A stretch of 64,000 bases of DNA from Bordetella genomosp. 13 (GCF_007679965.1 NZ_VEHL01000001.1:620001-684000), one strand, 5' to 3'. Positions 1-9,456 are shown, counted from the first letter of the stretch. The notes: generated from the sequence alone by a model not told the origin. Numbers and translations: made by a program.

Positions 1-1055
1 TCGGCGAACACGTCATGGCCGCCATGCGGCGCATCGAACATCGCCAGGGGATCGCGCTGGGGGCGCGACACCGAGGCGTCTCCGCGGGGCAGGTGCGACA
101 GCGGATCGGCCGCGTTGCGCTTCTGGGCGGACTCCATCTCGAACGGATGGGCCGAGACGTCGGACACCGTGCCCACCGGCAGCGTGCCCGGGCCGAACAG
201 GCCGCTGAAGACGTCTTCGGGCGGCTGCTGCGGTTCGGGTTCGGGGGCGAGCGGGGCGGGCGCCGCGCTCAGCAGCGGGTCCCGATCGCCGGCGGGCGGC
301 TTGCCCAGGGCGTCGAAATCGGACAGGTCGGGGAAGTCCGGCGGCGCCATGGGATGAGGCGCCGCGGACGGTGCGGGCGGGATGGGGTCGCGGTCGACCG
401 GGTCGCGATCGACCGGGTCGCGGTCGACCGGGGCCCGTGCGGCCGATTCGGATGCCACGGCGGCGGGCTGCGGGGCCGCGGCCGGGGCGCGCGGCGGCTC
501 CGGAATGGGTTCGGGCGCGTACAGAGGCTCGGGCGCACGCGGGGCCGCGGCCGGGGCGGCCATGGAGACGGCCGCCGTGGACACGCCCGCCGTCGAGACG
601 ACCGCCGGAGAAACCGGTGTTGGCGACACGGCCGCCGCCGCCACCGAAGTGGGCGCAGCCGGAGGCGCCGCAACGAAGCCCGCCGCGGCCACTGGCCCCA
701 GCGTCGGCGCCGTACTGGGCCCCGCCGCGGCCGCCACGGCCGGTTGCGTCACTTCCACGCCCAGCACGTAGGCACCGATGCGCAGCGTGTCGCCGGGTGC
801 GATGGACAGTTCCTGGCCGGCGGCCAGCGGTACGTCGTTGACGCTGACGAAGCTCATCGAGCTGAGGTTGCGCAGGCGGCAGGCGTAGGGATCGACGCGC
901 AGGGCGGCCTGCACGCGGCACAGCTTGCCGGACTCGTCCGGCAGTACCAGATGATTGGCGGGATCGCGGCCCAGCGTGCCGCCGGGAGCGCGGAACTCGG
1001 CCTGGCGTGGGGCGGCCGAGGCATCGGGATTGCGTTGGATCAGGGTGAGGGTCAT
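1..1055 (-). CDS. T6SS-associated FHA-domain protein (TagH/ImpI-like), truncated by window edge
   Basis: FHA domains bind phosphothreonine. In T6SS clusters they relay the threonine-phosphorylation pathway to the membrane complex. Translation from the ATG at 1055 starts MTLTLIQRNPDASA and continues with an FHA fold: GGTLGRDPANHLVLPD (the Gly-Arg loop that binds phosphate), then RLRNLSSMSFVSVNDVPL and a TLRIGAYVLGVEV strand. About 100 residues of FHA are followed by a long Pro/Ala/Asp-rich region holding a PVDRD pentapeptide repeat (388-432). At least 351 codons are visible and the 3' end lies beyond base 1. The next gene upstream on the same strand is a T6SS lipoprotein, and tssJ is divergent, which supports the T6SS role. 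The exact family name is inferred from context and the FHA domain. Confidence 0.85.
   Translation of the reverse strand, partial: MTLTLIQRNPDASAAPRQAEFRAPGGTLGRDPANHLVLPDESGKLCRVQAALRVDPYACRLRNLSSMSFVSVNDVPLAAGQELSIAPGDTLRIGAYVLGVEVTQPAVAAAAGPSTAPTLGPVAAAGFVAAPPAAPTSVAAAAVSPTPVSPAVVSTAGVSTAAVSMAAPAAAPRAPEPLYAPEPIPEPPRAPAAAPQPAAVASESAARAPVDRDPVDRDPVDRDPIPPAPSAAPHPMAPPDFPDLSDFDALGKPPAGDRDPLLSAAPAPLAPEPEPQQPPEDVFSGLFGPGTLPVGTVSDVSAHPFEMESAQKRNAADPLSHLPRGDASVSRPQRDPLAMFDAPHGGHDVFA
388..432 (-). repeat. Three 15-bp in-frame tandem repeats in the FHA gene
   Basis: Three consecutive 15-bp units (388-402, 403-417, 418-432) differ at one base. Read on the minus strand they encode PVDRD three times within the Pro-rich linker of the FHA protein. 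The unit length is a multiple of three, so copy number changes would keep the frame. Confidence 0.85.
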
Positions 1056-1121
1056 GGCCGTCTTCCTTATTGCCGGGGCCGGTCGGCGGCGCCGCCTGGG
1101 ACGCCGCCCGGGTAGCCCTGC

Positions 1122-1535
1122 TCAGCCGTTCTGCGTCCCTTTCGCCTTGCGGAAGACCGGTCCCCACTGCGGATGGCCCGCCTCGCTGGGCGACAGCGTG
1201 AAGCTGGGATCGATGGCCAGAATGCGGTGGAATCCGTCTTCGCACAGCTGCCGGTAGTCGGTCAGGCAATAGCTGAACGACTGCAGCTTCAGCGCCTCGA
1301 TGCGGACCTCGGTGGTGGATTGATGCAGGACGTCCGACGTCGCCACCTGGCGGATCACGTCGCCATAGCGGCCAGCGTTGTAGGCATCGCGCACCTGCTG
1401 CATCTGGTCGCGCGCCTCTTGCGTGAGGACGACCGGAGCCGGGGAGGTGGGCGAGTTATTGGCGGCGCAGCCCGCCAGCAGTACCACGGCGGCCAACAGG
1501 CCGGAACGCACTTGCATTCTCATAGTGAGGGTCAT
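1122..1535 (-). CDS. TssQ-like T6SS-associated lipoprotein
   Basis: A 137-residue protein with a lipoprotein signal: the hydrophobic run LLAAVVLLAGCAANN ends in a lipobox (LAGC). The mature part is helical, with segments such as QMQQVRDAYNAGRYGDVIRQ and an ending FRKAKGTQNG. It contains two further Cys (SYCLTDYRQLCEDGF) that could pair in the periplasm. It resembles small TPR-like lipoproteins named TssQ in Burkholderiales T6SS loci. It lies between the FHA gene (66 bp downstream) and the divergent tssJ. Two in-frame ATGs follow the listed start closely (MTLTMRM), and none has a clear ribosome binding site, so the start is uncertain by a few residues. Confidence 0.75.
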   Translation of the reverse strand: MTLTMRMQVRSGLLAAVVLLAGCAANNSPTSPAPVVLTQEARDQMQQVRDAYNAGRYGDVIRQVATSDVLHQSTTEVRIEALKLQSFSYCLTDYRQLCEDGFHRILAIDPSFTLSPSEAGHPQWGPVFRKAKGTQNG

Positions 1536-1798
1536 GAGCGAACGGTGAGAGAACCCGCGGCGTTCGGCCAGGATGGCCGGTTACAGACGCGGACGTGCAG
1601 CGATGATAGCGGCCGCCTGCCCTGGAAATGATTCGGGTGGTAAACCAAATATGACCAATCGCGTAGCAGGTTCACCACTCCGTAACAGGCGTAACTATCT
1701 ACATTTCGTCATAAAAAAGCCGTATGCCTGCCTTGAAGATACCGGCTTTCGTAACCAGGGAAGCGGGTGGCGCTATGGCGACGCGACGAGGATCATTC
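1536..1798. promoter_or_regulatory. Divergent T6SS intergenic region
   Basis: These 263 bp separate the leftward TssQ-like gene from rightward tssJ. The part from about 1635 to 1740 is markedly AT-richer than its surroundings and is the likely site of divergent promoters. No convincing -35/-10 pair or palindrome could be assigned. Confidence 0.5.
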
Positions 1799-2332
1799 AT
1801 GGAACGGGCGCTGCGAATGCTCAAGCTGGCTCCCCTGGTCATCCTTATGGCGGCCACCGTCGGATGTTCGTCCACCGCCAGCAAGCGGGCGGTGCCGTAC
1901 GCCATCGAACTGTACGCCGATCCGAAGGTGAACCTGGACAAGAATGGCCGGCCCTCGCCGATCCAGGTCACGGTATTCGAGCTGCGCTCGTCCAGCGAAT
2001 TCGAGGCGCGCGACTACTTCACGCTGCAGGGCGACCCGCAGGCGGCGCTGGGCAAGACCCTGCTGGAGACCGACCAGGTCATCCTGCAGCCGGGCGAAAC
2101 CAAGAAAGTGACGCATCAGGGCAGCGTCGAGGCGCGCGTGGTCGGCATCGTGGCCGGCTACCGCGACCTGGAAAACAGCCAGTGGCGCCTGACCGTGCCG
2201 CTGCCCGAGGCGCAGAACACCAACATCTACAAGATCTGGCAATTCTCGCCCAACGAGGAGACCGTGCGCGTTTCCGTCGACGGCAAGGGCCTGAAGTTCG
2301 TCGACCGGGAGAGCTCCTGGTGGCCTTTCTGA
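1799..2332 (+). CDS. tssJ: Type VI secretion lipoprotein TssJ
   Basis: TssJ is the outer-membrane lipoprotein that anchors the TssJ-TssL-TssM membrane complex. The 177-residue product starts MERALRMLKLAPLVIL and has lipobox-type TVGCSSTA. The mature domain contains QVTVFELRSSSEFEARDYFTL, the loop and strand pattern typical of TssJ (VasD/Lip). It ends RVSVDGKGLKFVDRESSWWPF. The ATG at 1799 is chosen because GAGGAT sits 6-8 bp upstream and the signal peptide follows directly; a longer open frame back to 1724 lacks such support. It is the first gene of the rightward tssJ-K-L-M-tagF run. Confidence 0.92.
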   Translation: MERALRMLKLAPLVILMAATVGCSSTASKRAVPYAIELYADPKVNLDKNGRPSPIQVTVFELRSSSEFEARDYFTLQGDPQAALGKTLLETDQVILQPGETKKVTHQGSVEARVVGIVAGYRDLENSQWRLTVPLPEAQNTNIYKIWQFSPNEETVRVSVDGKGLKFVDRESSWWPF

Positions 2333-2419
2333 CGCAGGCCCGCGGCCCGGCGCCGCGTAGCGCAACCCGCCGACCCGGTCTGAGCCGACCCGGGTCTCTG
2401 TCAATCACATAAAACGAAT

Positions 2420-3754
2420 ATGGCACTGGACAACAAAGTCGTCTGGTCGGAGGGCATGTTCCTGCGGCCGCAGCATTTCCAGCAGTTCGAACGCCACATC
2501 GAGGCGCTGCTGCGCCGGCGTACGCAGGCCTTGCAGGGTTTTTTCTGGGGCTTCTCGAGCCTGGAGATCGACCGCGACGCGCTGGCGCTGGGCAAGGTCG
2601 CGCTGATGCAGGCGGCAGGGGTGCTGCCCGACGGCACGCCGTTCGAGTTCGAGCGCGCCAAGGACGCGCCCGCCGCGCTGGAGGTCGACCCCGACGCGCG
2701 CGATGTGCGCGTGATGCTGGCGCTGCCGCGCCGCCGTCCGGGCGCCGTCGAGGTCATCTACGAGGAAGGCCAGGACAGCTTGGCGCGCTTCGAGGTGCAC
2801 GAGGGCGAGATCGAGGACTCCGGCGCCGTGGGCATGGAGGCCGCGCTGGTGCAGATGGGCCGCCTGCGCCTGCGCCTGATGCTGGAGACGGACCTGGGCG
2901 ACGAGTGGATCGGCGTGGGCGTGGCCCGCGTCATCGAGCGCCGCGCCGACAACCGCGTGCTGCTGGACGACCGCTACATCCCGCCCTGGCTGGAATCCGC
3001 GCTGCAGCCCGCCCTGCGCACGTTCACCAACGAACTCTACGGCCTGCTGGACGCGCGCAGCGAAGTGCTGGCGCAGCGCCTGACGCAGCCCGGCCGCGGC
3101 GGCGTGTCCGAAGTGGCCGACTTCATGCTGCTCGAAACCGTCAACCGCTACGTGGGCGCGTTGTGGCACGCCCGCCAGGTGCCCAACATGCACCCCGAGC
3201 GGCTGTTCCACGACTGGCTGATGCTGGCCAGCGACCTGGCCACCTACACCAGCGCGCAGCGCCGTCCCGAGGTGCTGCCGGCCTACGAGCACGACGACCT
3301 GCAATCCACTTTCGAGCCGCTGATGGCCGAGCTGCGCCGCTCGCTGTCCGCCGTGCTGGAGCAACACGCCATCCAGATTCCGCTGCACGACCGCGGCCAG
3401 GGCGTGCGCACCGCGCAGATCTCCGATGCCGAGCTGCTGCGCACCGCGGGCTTCGTGCTGGCCGTGCACGCCGACATGCCGGCCGAGACCATGCGCTCGC
3501 GCTTCCCCTCGCAGGTCAAGATCGGCCCGGTGGACCGCATCCGCGACCTGGTCCACCTGCAACTGCCGGGCGTCACCGTCCGCGCCCTGCCGGTGGCGCC
3601 GCGGCAGATTCCATACAGCGCGGGCTACGTGTACTTCGAGCTCGACAAGAACGGCGACTTCTGGAAGCAGCTCGAACGCACCGGCGCGATGGCCCTGCAT
3701 CTGGCGGGCGAGTTCCCCGGCCTGGCAATGGAGTTCTGGGCGGTCCGCGACTAG
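2420..3754 (+). CDS. tssK: Type VI secretion baseplate protein TssK
   Basis: TssK is the trimeric baseplate subunit that links the baseplate to the TssL/TssM membrane complex. The 444-residue product begins MALDNKVVWSEGMFLRPQHF, the near-invariant TssK N-terminus. It continues with the internal HARQVPNMHPERLFHDWLML segment and ends in a beta-rich C-terminal domain (PYSAGYVYFELDKNGDFWK). Length matches the family (about 440-450). The 87-bp gap after tssJ contains no strong Shine-Dalgarno next to the ATG. tssL follows after 15 bp. Confidence 0.96.
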   Translation: MALDNKVVWSEGMFLRPQHFQQFERHIEALLRRRTQALQGFFWGFSSLEIDRDALALGKVALMQAAGVLPDGTPFEFERAKDAPAALEVDPDARDVRVMLALPRRRPGAVEVIYEEGQDSLARFEVHEGEIEDSGAVGMEAALVQMGRLRLRLMLETDLGDEWIGVGVARVIERRADNRVLLDDRYIPPWLESALQPALRTFTNELYGLLDARSEVLAQRLTQPGRGGVSEVADFMLLETVNRYVGALWHARQVPNMHPERLFHDWLMLASDLATYTSAQRRPEVLPAYEHDDLQSTFEPLMAELRRSLSAVLEQHAIQIPLHDRGQGVRTAQISDAELLRTAGFVLAVHADMPAETMRSRFPSQVKIGPVDRIRDLVHLQLPGVTVRALPVAPRQIPYSAGYVYFELDKNGDFWKQLERTGAMALHLAGEFPGLAMEFWAVRD

Positions 3755-3769
3755 CAGGAGATTCCACGC

Positions 3770-5053
3770 ATGCACGCATCCGATCCTCCCTTTCCCGGCC
3801 TGCTGGACGAAGGCGCCGCGCCCGGCGGCGCGGCCAGCCGGCTGCGTCCGCACGAATACGTCATCAGCGGATCGAATCCGCTGGTGGCGGCGGCCAATCC
3901 CCTGCTGGACCTGATCCCGCAGATCCGCGCGACCCATTCGCACCCCTCGCCCGCGATGCTGCGCGAGCACCTGGTCGACGAAGTGCGCCAGTTCGAACTG
4001 CGCGCGCAACAGGCGGGCATCCCCAACGAGACCATCCTGGGCGCGCGCTACTGCCTGTGCACGGCCCTGGACGAAGCGGCCGCGCTGACGCCCTGGGGCG
4101 GCGGCGGCGTGTGGTCGGCGCACAGCCTGCTGGTGACGTTCCACAACGAGACCTGGGGCGGCGAGAAGTTTTTCCAGCTACTGGCCAAGCTGTCGCAGAA
4201 CCCGGGCCATCACCTGGACCTGCTGGAGCTGCTGTACTACTGCCTGCTGCTGGGCTTCGAGGGCCGCTACCGCGTGGTGGACAACGGCCGCACGCAGCTG
4301 GAGACGCTGCGCCAGCGGCTGTTGCGCATCCTGCGCAGCGCGCGTGGCGAATACGCCCGCGCGCTGTCGCCGCACTGGCGCGATGCGCCGGCGCAGCAGG
4401 CGCTGCGCCGCCTGCCGGTGCCGCTGTGGGTGTTCGGCGCGCTGGCCGCGGTGCTGGCGCTGCTGGTGTTCTGGGGCCTGAACTGGAGCCTGGGCGGCCG
4501 GTCCGACGTGGTGTTCGCCGCGATCGGGCAGCTCAAGCCGCCCACCATGCAGATCGCGCCGCCCGCGGTGCGCCGTCCGGCGCCGTCGCCGCGCCTGGCC
4601 GTGTTCCTCGAACCCGAGATCCGCGAACAGCTGGTGGCGGTGCGCGACGAGGTCGACCGCAGCGTGATCGTGCTGCGCGGCGATGGCCTGTTCGAATCCG
4701 GCGCGGCCGTGGTGCGCGACCGCTACGTTCCCGTGCTGTCGCGCGTGGCCGACGCGCTGCGCCAGACGCAGGGCAACATCCTGATCCGCGGCTACAGCGA
4801 CAACGTGCCCATCCGCACGGCGCGCTATCCGTCCAACTGGCACCTCTCGCAGGCGCGCGCGGACGTGGTCAAGGACATCCTGGAAGAACGCCTGGGCCAG
4901 GCGGGACGCGTGCGTGCCGAGGGCCGTGGCGATGCCGACCCCATCGCGCCCAACGACACGGCGGCCGGCCGTTCGGCCAACCGTCGCGTGGAGATCACGC
5001 TGATGGTGCCGCCCGTGCCGCATGAAGCTACTCCGGAAGGAGCCCGACAATGA
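3770..5053 (+). CDS. tssL: Type VI secretion inner-membrane protein TssL with C-terminal OmpA domain
   Basis: TssL (DotU/IcmH) forms the inner-membrane part of the T6SS envelope complex with TssM. In this 427-residue protein, residues about 35-205 are the cytoplasmic DotU domain (SNPLVAAANPLLDLI, ALDEAAALTPWG). One transmembrane helix follows at about 214-238 (VPLWVFGALAAVLALLVFWG). Residues about 270-415 are an OmpA-like peptidoglycan-binding domain (ILIRGYSDNVPIRTARYPSN, then NRRVEITLMV). It is therefore the evolved TssL type that carries its own peptidoglycan anchor. CAGGAG lies 9 bp before the ATG. The stop overlaps the tssM start by 4 bp. Confidence 0.95.
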   Translation: MHASDPPFPGLLDEGAAPGGAASRLRPHEYVISGSNPLVAAANPLLDLIPQIRATHSHPSPAMLREHLVDEVRQFELRAQQAGIPNETILGARYCLCTALDEAAALTPWGGGGVWSAHSLLVTFHNETWGGEKFFQLLAKLSQNPGHHLDLLELLYYCLLLGFEGRYRVVDNGRTQLETLRQRLLRILRSARGEYARALSPHWRDAPAQQALRRLPVPLWVFGALAAVLALLVFWGLNWSLGGRSDVVFAAIGQLKPPTMQIAPPAVRRPAPSPRLAVFLEPEIREQLVAVRDEVDRSVIVLRGDGLFESGAAVVRDRYVPVLSRVADALRQTQGNILIRGYSDNVPIRTARYPSNWHLSQARADVVKDILEERLGQAGRVRAEGRGDADPIAPNDTAAGRSANRRVEITLMVPPVPHEATPEGARQ

Positions 5054-8000
5054 TGTATCGCATCTTCGGCTGGCTCTTCAGCCGTGGCTTGTGGAATTTC
5101 TTCGGCATCGTGGCGCTGGCGCTGCTGGTGTGGATCGCCGGCCCGCTGCTGGCCATCGGCGCGCAGCGCCCGCTGGAAAGCGAGACGGCGCGCATCATCG
5201 TCATCGTCATCCTGTTCGCCATCTGGCTGCTGCGCCTGCTGTGGCGCAAGTGGCGCGAGGGACGCCTGAACGCGCAACTGCTGGGCCAGCTGCGCCGCCC
5301 GTCGAAAAAGAAGGACGAGACGGAGGCCGAGGCCCCGCAATCCGACATCCGCGAGCTGGAAAGCCGTTTCGACGAAGCCGTCGAGCTGCTGCGCAAGACC
5401 CGTTTCGACGGACAGAAGCGCCGCTTTTCGTTCGACCGCTATTCGCGCCAGTACCTGTACCAGCTGCCCTGGTACGTGATCATCGGCGCGCCTGGCTCGG
5501 GCAAGACCACCGCGCTGGTCAACTCGGGCCTGAACTTCCCGCTGGCCGACCGCTTCGGCAAGGCCGCGCTGCGCGGCGTGGGAGGCACGCGCAACTGCGA
5601 CTGGTGGTTCACCGACGACGCGGTGCTGCTGGATACGGCCGGCCGCTACACCACCCACGAAAGCGATCCCACCGGCGACGAGGAAGAGTGGAAGGGCTTC
5701 CTGGGCCTGCTGTCGCGCTTCCGCGGCAGGCAGCCCATCAACGGCGCGATGCTGACCATCAGCATCGAAGACCTGCTGGCCGCCTCCGAGGCCGAACGCG
5801 CGCAGCATGCCGCCGTGCTGCGCCGCCGCCTGCAGGAGCTGCGCGAGCAGCTGGGCATCAACTTCCCGGTCTACGTGCTGGTCACCAAGGTCGATCTGCT
5901 GCAGGGCTTCGAGCAGTACTTCGCGTCGTTCAGCCGCGAAGACCTGGAGCAGGTGTGGGGCTTCACGCTGCCCTACGCGCGCAGCCAGGAACAGGACTTC
6001 GACCTGTACGAGGCCTTCCACGCCGAATACCGCCTGCTGCAGCGGCGCCTGGACGACGCCTTGCCCGAAGTGCTGGCGGCCGAGACGGAAGAGTCGCGCC
6101 GCGCGCTGGCCTATCTGCTGCCACAGCAGTTCGCCGGCCTGCAATCGGTGCTGGGCCATTTCCTGAGCGATGTGTTCGCCACTTCGCGCTTCGAGGCGCG
6201 CCTGATGCCGCGCGGGGTGTACTTCACCAGCGGCACGCAGGGCGGCGAGACCTTCGACCAGGTCACGGGCCACCTGAAGCGCTACCTGCGCATCGAGGGC
6301 GGACTGGCGCCGGCCACGCCCGACTCCGAAGAGGGCCGCAGCTTCTTCCTGAAGGACCTGCTGCAGAACGTGATCTTCCGCGAGGCTGGCCTGGCGGGCC
6401 GGAACCTGCGCTGGGAGCGCCGCTACCGCCGCCTGCACTGGGCCGGCTATGCTGCCATCGCGCTGGCCTTCGTGGGACTGACGGCCGGATGGCTGATCAG
6501 CTACGGCAACAACTCGCGCTACCTGGACGAGGTCGACCGCCGCGTGCCGACGGTGGAGAAGCTGGGCCGCGAGATCAAGATCACCAAGGCGGGGGACGTG
6601 CTGGGACTGATGCCGTTCCTGGACAGCCTGTGGTATCTGCCGCGCCATGCCAACTTCGAGATCGACTCGCCGCCCTGGAGCTACCGCTTCGGCCTGTACC
6701 AGGGCGAGAAGATGAATTCGGCGGTGCAGGGTGTTTATCGCGACGCGCTGGACACGGTGCTGCTGCCGCAGGTGGCGCGCCGCATCGAGGCCGCGCTGCG
6801 CTCGGCCAAGGCGGACGACCTGGAATACAGCTACGAGGCGCTGCGCGCCTACCTGATGCTGTACGAGGCCGACCACTACGATGCCGAGTTCATGCACGCC
6901 TGGCTGCTGTCCGACATGCAGCACACGCTGCCCGAGGGCTACACGCGCCGCCAATACGACCTGCTGTCGCTGCACCTGCGCAACCTGGTACAGGGCCGCG
7001 TGCTGTCCTCGCCGTTCCCGCGCGACGAGGAACTGGTCAAGCAGGCGCGCGAACAGCTGGCGCGCTACACGCTGGCGCAGCGCGCCTACAGCCGCTTGCG
7101 CCGCATGCTGGCCGGCGGCGAGACCGCGCCGGACACCACCGCCGTCACGCTGGGCGGACCGCAGGCCAACGCGGTGTTCACGCGCAAGAGCGGCAAGCCG
7201 CTGAACCAGGGCATCGCATCGCTGTTCACCTATCGCGGCTACTGGGACGTGTTCAATCCGCGCGTGACGCGCGTGGCCGAGCTGCTGCGCAAGGACGACG
7301 CCTGGGTGCTGGACATTCCGCCGCCGGGCCTGCTGGACCAGGCCTCGCAGCAACAGCTGATCGTCGACATCAAGCGCCTGTACCTGAACGACTACGTGGC
7401 GCAGTGGGACGGCTACCTGAACGACCTGACGCTGGCGCCGCGCAGCTCGCTGATGCAGAGCATCCAGCTGGCCCGCACGCTGTCCGCGCCGGACTCGCCG
7501 CTGGTGCAGCTGGTGAACGGCGTGGCGCGCGAGACCACGCTGCTGCGCGACACCAACAACGAGCGCACGCTGGCCGATGCCGCGCGCGAACGGGTCAGCA
7601 GCACGCGCGATGCCCTGGAGCAGATGTTCGGCCCCACAGGCCCCAATGCCGCCACCCGCGCCGACGCCACCGAAGGCAAGCTGGAACGCATCGTGGACGA
7701 GCACTTCGAGCCGTGGCGCCGCCTGGCCCGCAGCGAAGGGCAGGGCCAGCAGGCGCCCATCGCGGCCACCACCAGCCTGCTCAACGAGCTGTACACGTAC
7801 CTGACGGCCGCCGATGCCGCGCTGCGCAGCGCCAGCCCGGCGCCCGCGTCCGACGTGGTCACCAAGATGCGCGCCGAGGCCGGCCGCATGCCGGGGCCCT
7901 TGCGCGGGGTGCTGGACGACCTGTCGACGGGAGCGTCCAACGAGGTGTCGGGCGTGACGCGCGAGCGCCTGGGCGAGAATTCGTACGCCACCATCGGGCT

Positions 8001-8661
8001 GTTCTGCCGCCAGGCCATCGCGGGCCGCTACCCGTTCTCGTCGAACTCCGACAAGGACGTGGCGCCCAACGACATGGCGCGCCTGTTCGCCCCTAATGGC
8101 ATGATGGACGAATTCTTCCAGAAGAACCTGATCAGCGAGATCGACGTGTCGGGTTCGCGCTGGCGCTTCAAGCCGGGCATCGATGGCACGCCCGGCAAGA
8201 ACTCGGCGCTGCTGGATTCTTTCCAGCGCGGCGCGGCCATCCGCGACGCGTATTTCATGGCGGGCAGCCCGACGCCGTCCTATCGGGTCTCGATCCGTCC
8301 GGTCGAGATGGATCCCGCCATCACGCAGTTCCTGATGGACGTCGACGGACAGACTGTCCGCTACACCCATGGCCCGCAAGTGGCCACCACGGTGCAGTGG
8401 CCGGGTCCGCGCGGCACCAATCAGGTTCGTATCGAACTGGCGCCGCAAGTCGGCACCGCGGGGCTGGTCAGCAGCGGCCCCTGGGCGCTGAACCGGATGC
8501 TGGACAAGGCATCCCTGCAGCGCGGTCCTTCACCGGAGATCACCATGGCCACTTTCAACATCGGAGGGCGCAAGATCGTCCTGGAAATCCGCGCTGGCAG
8601 CGTGAAGAGTCCTTTCCACCTTCCCGAAATGCAGGGGTTCTCGTGCCCCGGCCGTTCGTGA
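5050..8661 (+). CDS. tssM: Type VI secretion inner-membrane NTPase-like protein TssM (IcmF)
   Basis: TssM spans the inner membrane and contacts TssJ, completing the envelope channel. The 1203-residue product has two N-terminal membrane helices (about 14-34 and 50-65), then a cytoplasmic NTPase-like domain with an intact Walker A GAPGSGKTT near residue 148. A third helix (GYAAIALAFVGLTAGWLISY) lies near 465, followed by a long periplasmic IcmF region ending in a beta domain (QVRIELAPQVGTAGLVSSGP). Length and layout match full TssM proteins. It is coupled to tssL by an ATGA overlap, with GGAAGGAG upstream, and is followed after 14 bp by tagF. Confidence 0.96.
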   Translation: MMYRIFGWLFSRGLWNFFGIVALALLVWIAGPLLAIGAQRPLESETARIIVIVILFAIWLLRLLWRKWREGRLNAQLLGQLRRPSKKKDETEAEAPQSDIRELESRFDEAVELLRKTRFDGQKRRFSFDRYSRQYLYQLPWYVIIGAPGSGKTTALVNSGLNFPLADRFGKAALRGVGGTRNCDWWFTDDAVLLDTAGRYTTHESDPTGDEEEWKGFLGLLSRFRGRQPINGAMLTISIEDLLAASEAERAQHAAVLRRRLQELREQLGINFPVYVLVTKVDLLQGFEQYFASFSREDLEQVWGFTLPYARSQEQDFDLYEAFHAEYRLLQRRLDDALPEVLAAETEESRRALAYLLPQQFAGLQSVLGHFLSDVFATSRFEARLMPRGVYFTSGTQGGETFDQVTGHLKRYLRIEGGLAPATPDSEEGRSFFLKDLLQNVIFREAGLAGRNLRWERRYRRLHWAGYAAIALAFVGLTAGWLISYGNNSRYLDEVDRRVPTVEKLGREIKITKAGDVLGLMPFLDSLWYLPRHANFEIDSPPWSYRFGLYQGEKMNSAVQGVYRDALDTVLLPQVARRIEAALRSAKADDLEYSYEALRAYLMLYEADHYDAEFMHAWLLSDMQHTLPEGYTRRQYDLLSLHLRNLVQGRVLSSPFPRDEELVKQAREQLARYTLAQRAYSRLRRMLAGGETAPDTTAVTLGGPQANAVFTRKSGKPLNQGIASLFTYRGYWDVFNPRVTRVAELLRKDDAWVLDIPPPGLLDQASQQQLIVDIKRLYLNDYVAQWDGYLNDLTLAPRSSLMQSIQLARTLSAPDSPLVQLVNGVARETTLLRDTNNERTLADAARERVSSTRDALEQMFGPTGPNAATRADATEGKLERIVDEHFEPWRRLARSEGQGQQAPIAATTSLLNELYTYLTAADAALRSASPAPASDVVTKMRAEAGRMPGPLRGVLDDLSTGASNEVSGVTRERLGENSYATIGLFCRQAIAGRYPFSSNSDKDVAPNDMARLFAPNGMMDEFFQKNLISEIDVSGSRWRFKPGIDGTPGKNSALLDSFQRGAAIRDAYFMAGSPTPSYRVSIRPVEMDPAITQFLMDVDGQTVRYTHGPQVATTVQWPGPRGTNQVRIELAPQVGTAGLVSSGPWALNRMLDKASLQRGPSPEITMATFNIGGRKIVLEIRAGSVKSPFHLPEMQGFSCPGRS

Positions 8662-8675
8662 CGGGGGCCCGGACC

Positions 8676-9434
8676 ATGCGCGGCAACGGAGAGAACGGAG
8701 ACAGCGTGGGCTGGTACGGCAAGATGCCGGCGGCGGGCGATTTCGTGCACCGGCGGCTGCCGCGGGGCCTGATCGCGTGGTGGGACAAGTGGCTGCAGTA
8801 CGGCCTGGCCGCGCTGCGCAATTCCATCGACGACGGCGCCGAGCGGGCCTACCTCACCGCGCCCATCTGGAATTTCGCGATTCCCGCCGGGCCGGGCGCG
8901 GGCGCGGTGCTGTTGGGCAGCATCGCCCCGAGCCGCGACCGCGTGGGCCGTTCGTATCCGTTGTGCGCGATGTACGCGTTGCCCGCCGACGCCTTCCAGC
9001 CCGCCTATCTGGAAGAGGGCGGCGACTACTATCGCCAGCTGGGCGCGGGCTTGCTGAGCGCCACGCGCAACGGCTGCAGCGCCGATCATCTGGACCGCAC
9101 GCTGCTGGGCGTGGAGATTCCCGCCCGCAAGCTGGCCGCCGCGTCCGCCGCGCCGGTCTCCGCCGCCTCGTCTGCCGGCAGCGACATCCTGGACATCCTG
9201 AATGCAGGTGTGCCGAGCGCCGCGCCGGCGGCGCCTGCGGCGCCGGCCTACGACACGCGCGCGCTGGCCGCCTGGCCGGACCTGCCTTTCTGCTTCAATC
9301 CCAGTTCGCACACCAGCTACTGGTGGACCAATCAAGCCGATGGCGCGGCCCTGCAGACCTACGTGCACGGCGGCGCATTGAATGCCACCCTGTTCCTGCG
9401 CCTGTTCTCGTCGCCCTCGACGTGGCGCCTGTGA
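8676..9434 (+). CDS. tagF: Type VI secretion-associated protein TagF
   Basis: TagF is a post-translational repressor of T6SS firing in systems with threonine-phosphorylation control, where it acts by sequestering the FHA protein. The 252-residue product shows the TagF N-terminal signature VGWYGKMPAAGDFVHRRLPR and the later GSIAPSRDRVGRSYPL. It ends PSSHTSYWWTN...LRLFSS. An Ala/Pro/Ser-rich insert lies around residues 160-190. The ATG at 8676 is chosen because homology begins immediately after it; an upstream extension of the same frame lies inside tssM. It precedes the pseudokinase-like gene. Confidence 0.92.
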   Translation: MRGNGENGDSVGWYGKMPAAGDFVHRRLPRGLIAWWDKWLQYGLAALRNSIDDGAERAYLTAPIWNFAIPAGPGAGAVLLGSIAPSRDRVGRSYPLCAMYALPADAFQPAYLEEGGDYYRQLGAGLLSATRNGCSADHLDRTLLGVEIPARKLAAASAAPVSAASSAGSDILDILNAGVPSAAPAAPAAPAYDTRALAAWPDLPFCFNPSSHTSYWWTNQADGAALQTYVHGGALNATLFLRLFSSPSTWRL

Positions 9435-9456
9435 GGCCCCTTTGCCCGGAGCCCTT

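Noticed and set aside
4825-8448. A 1207-codon open frame antisense to tssM
   Set aside because: Translation is Arg/Ala/Gln/His-rich with no domain. It is the mirror of high-GC codon usage in tssM, where stop codons are rare in antisense frames.
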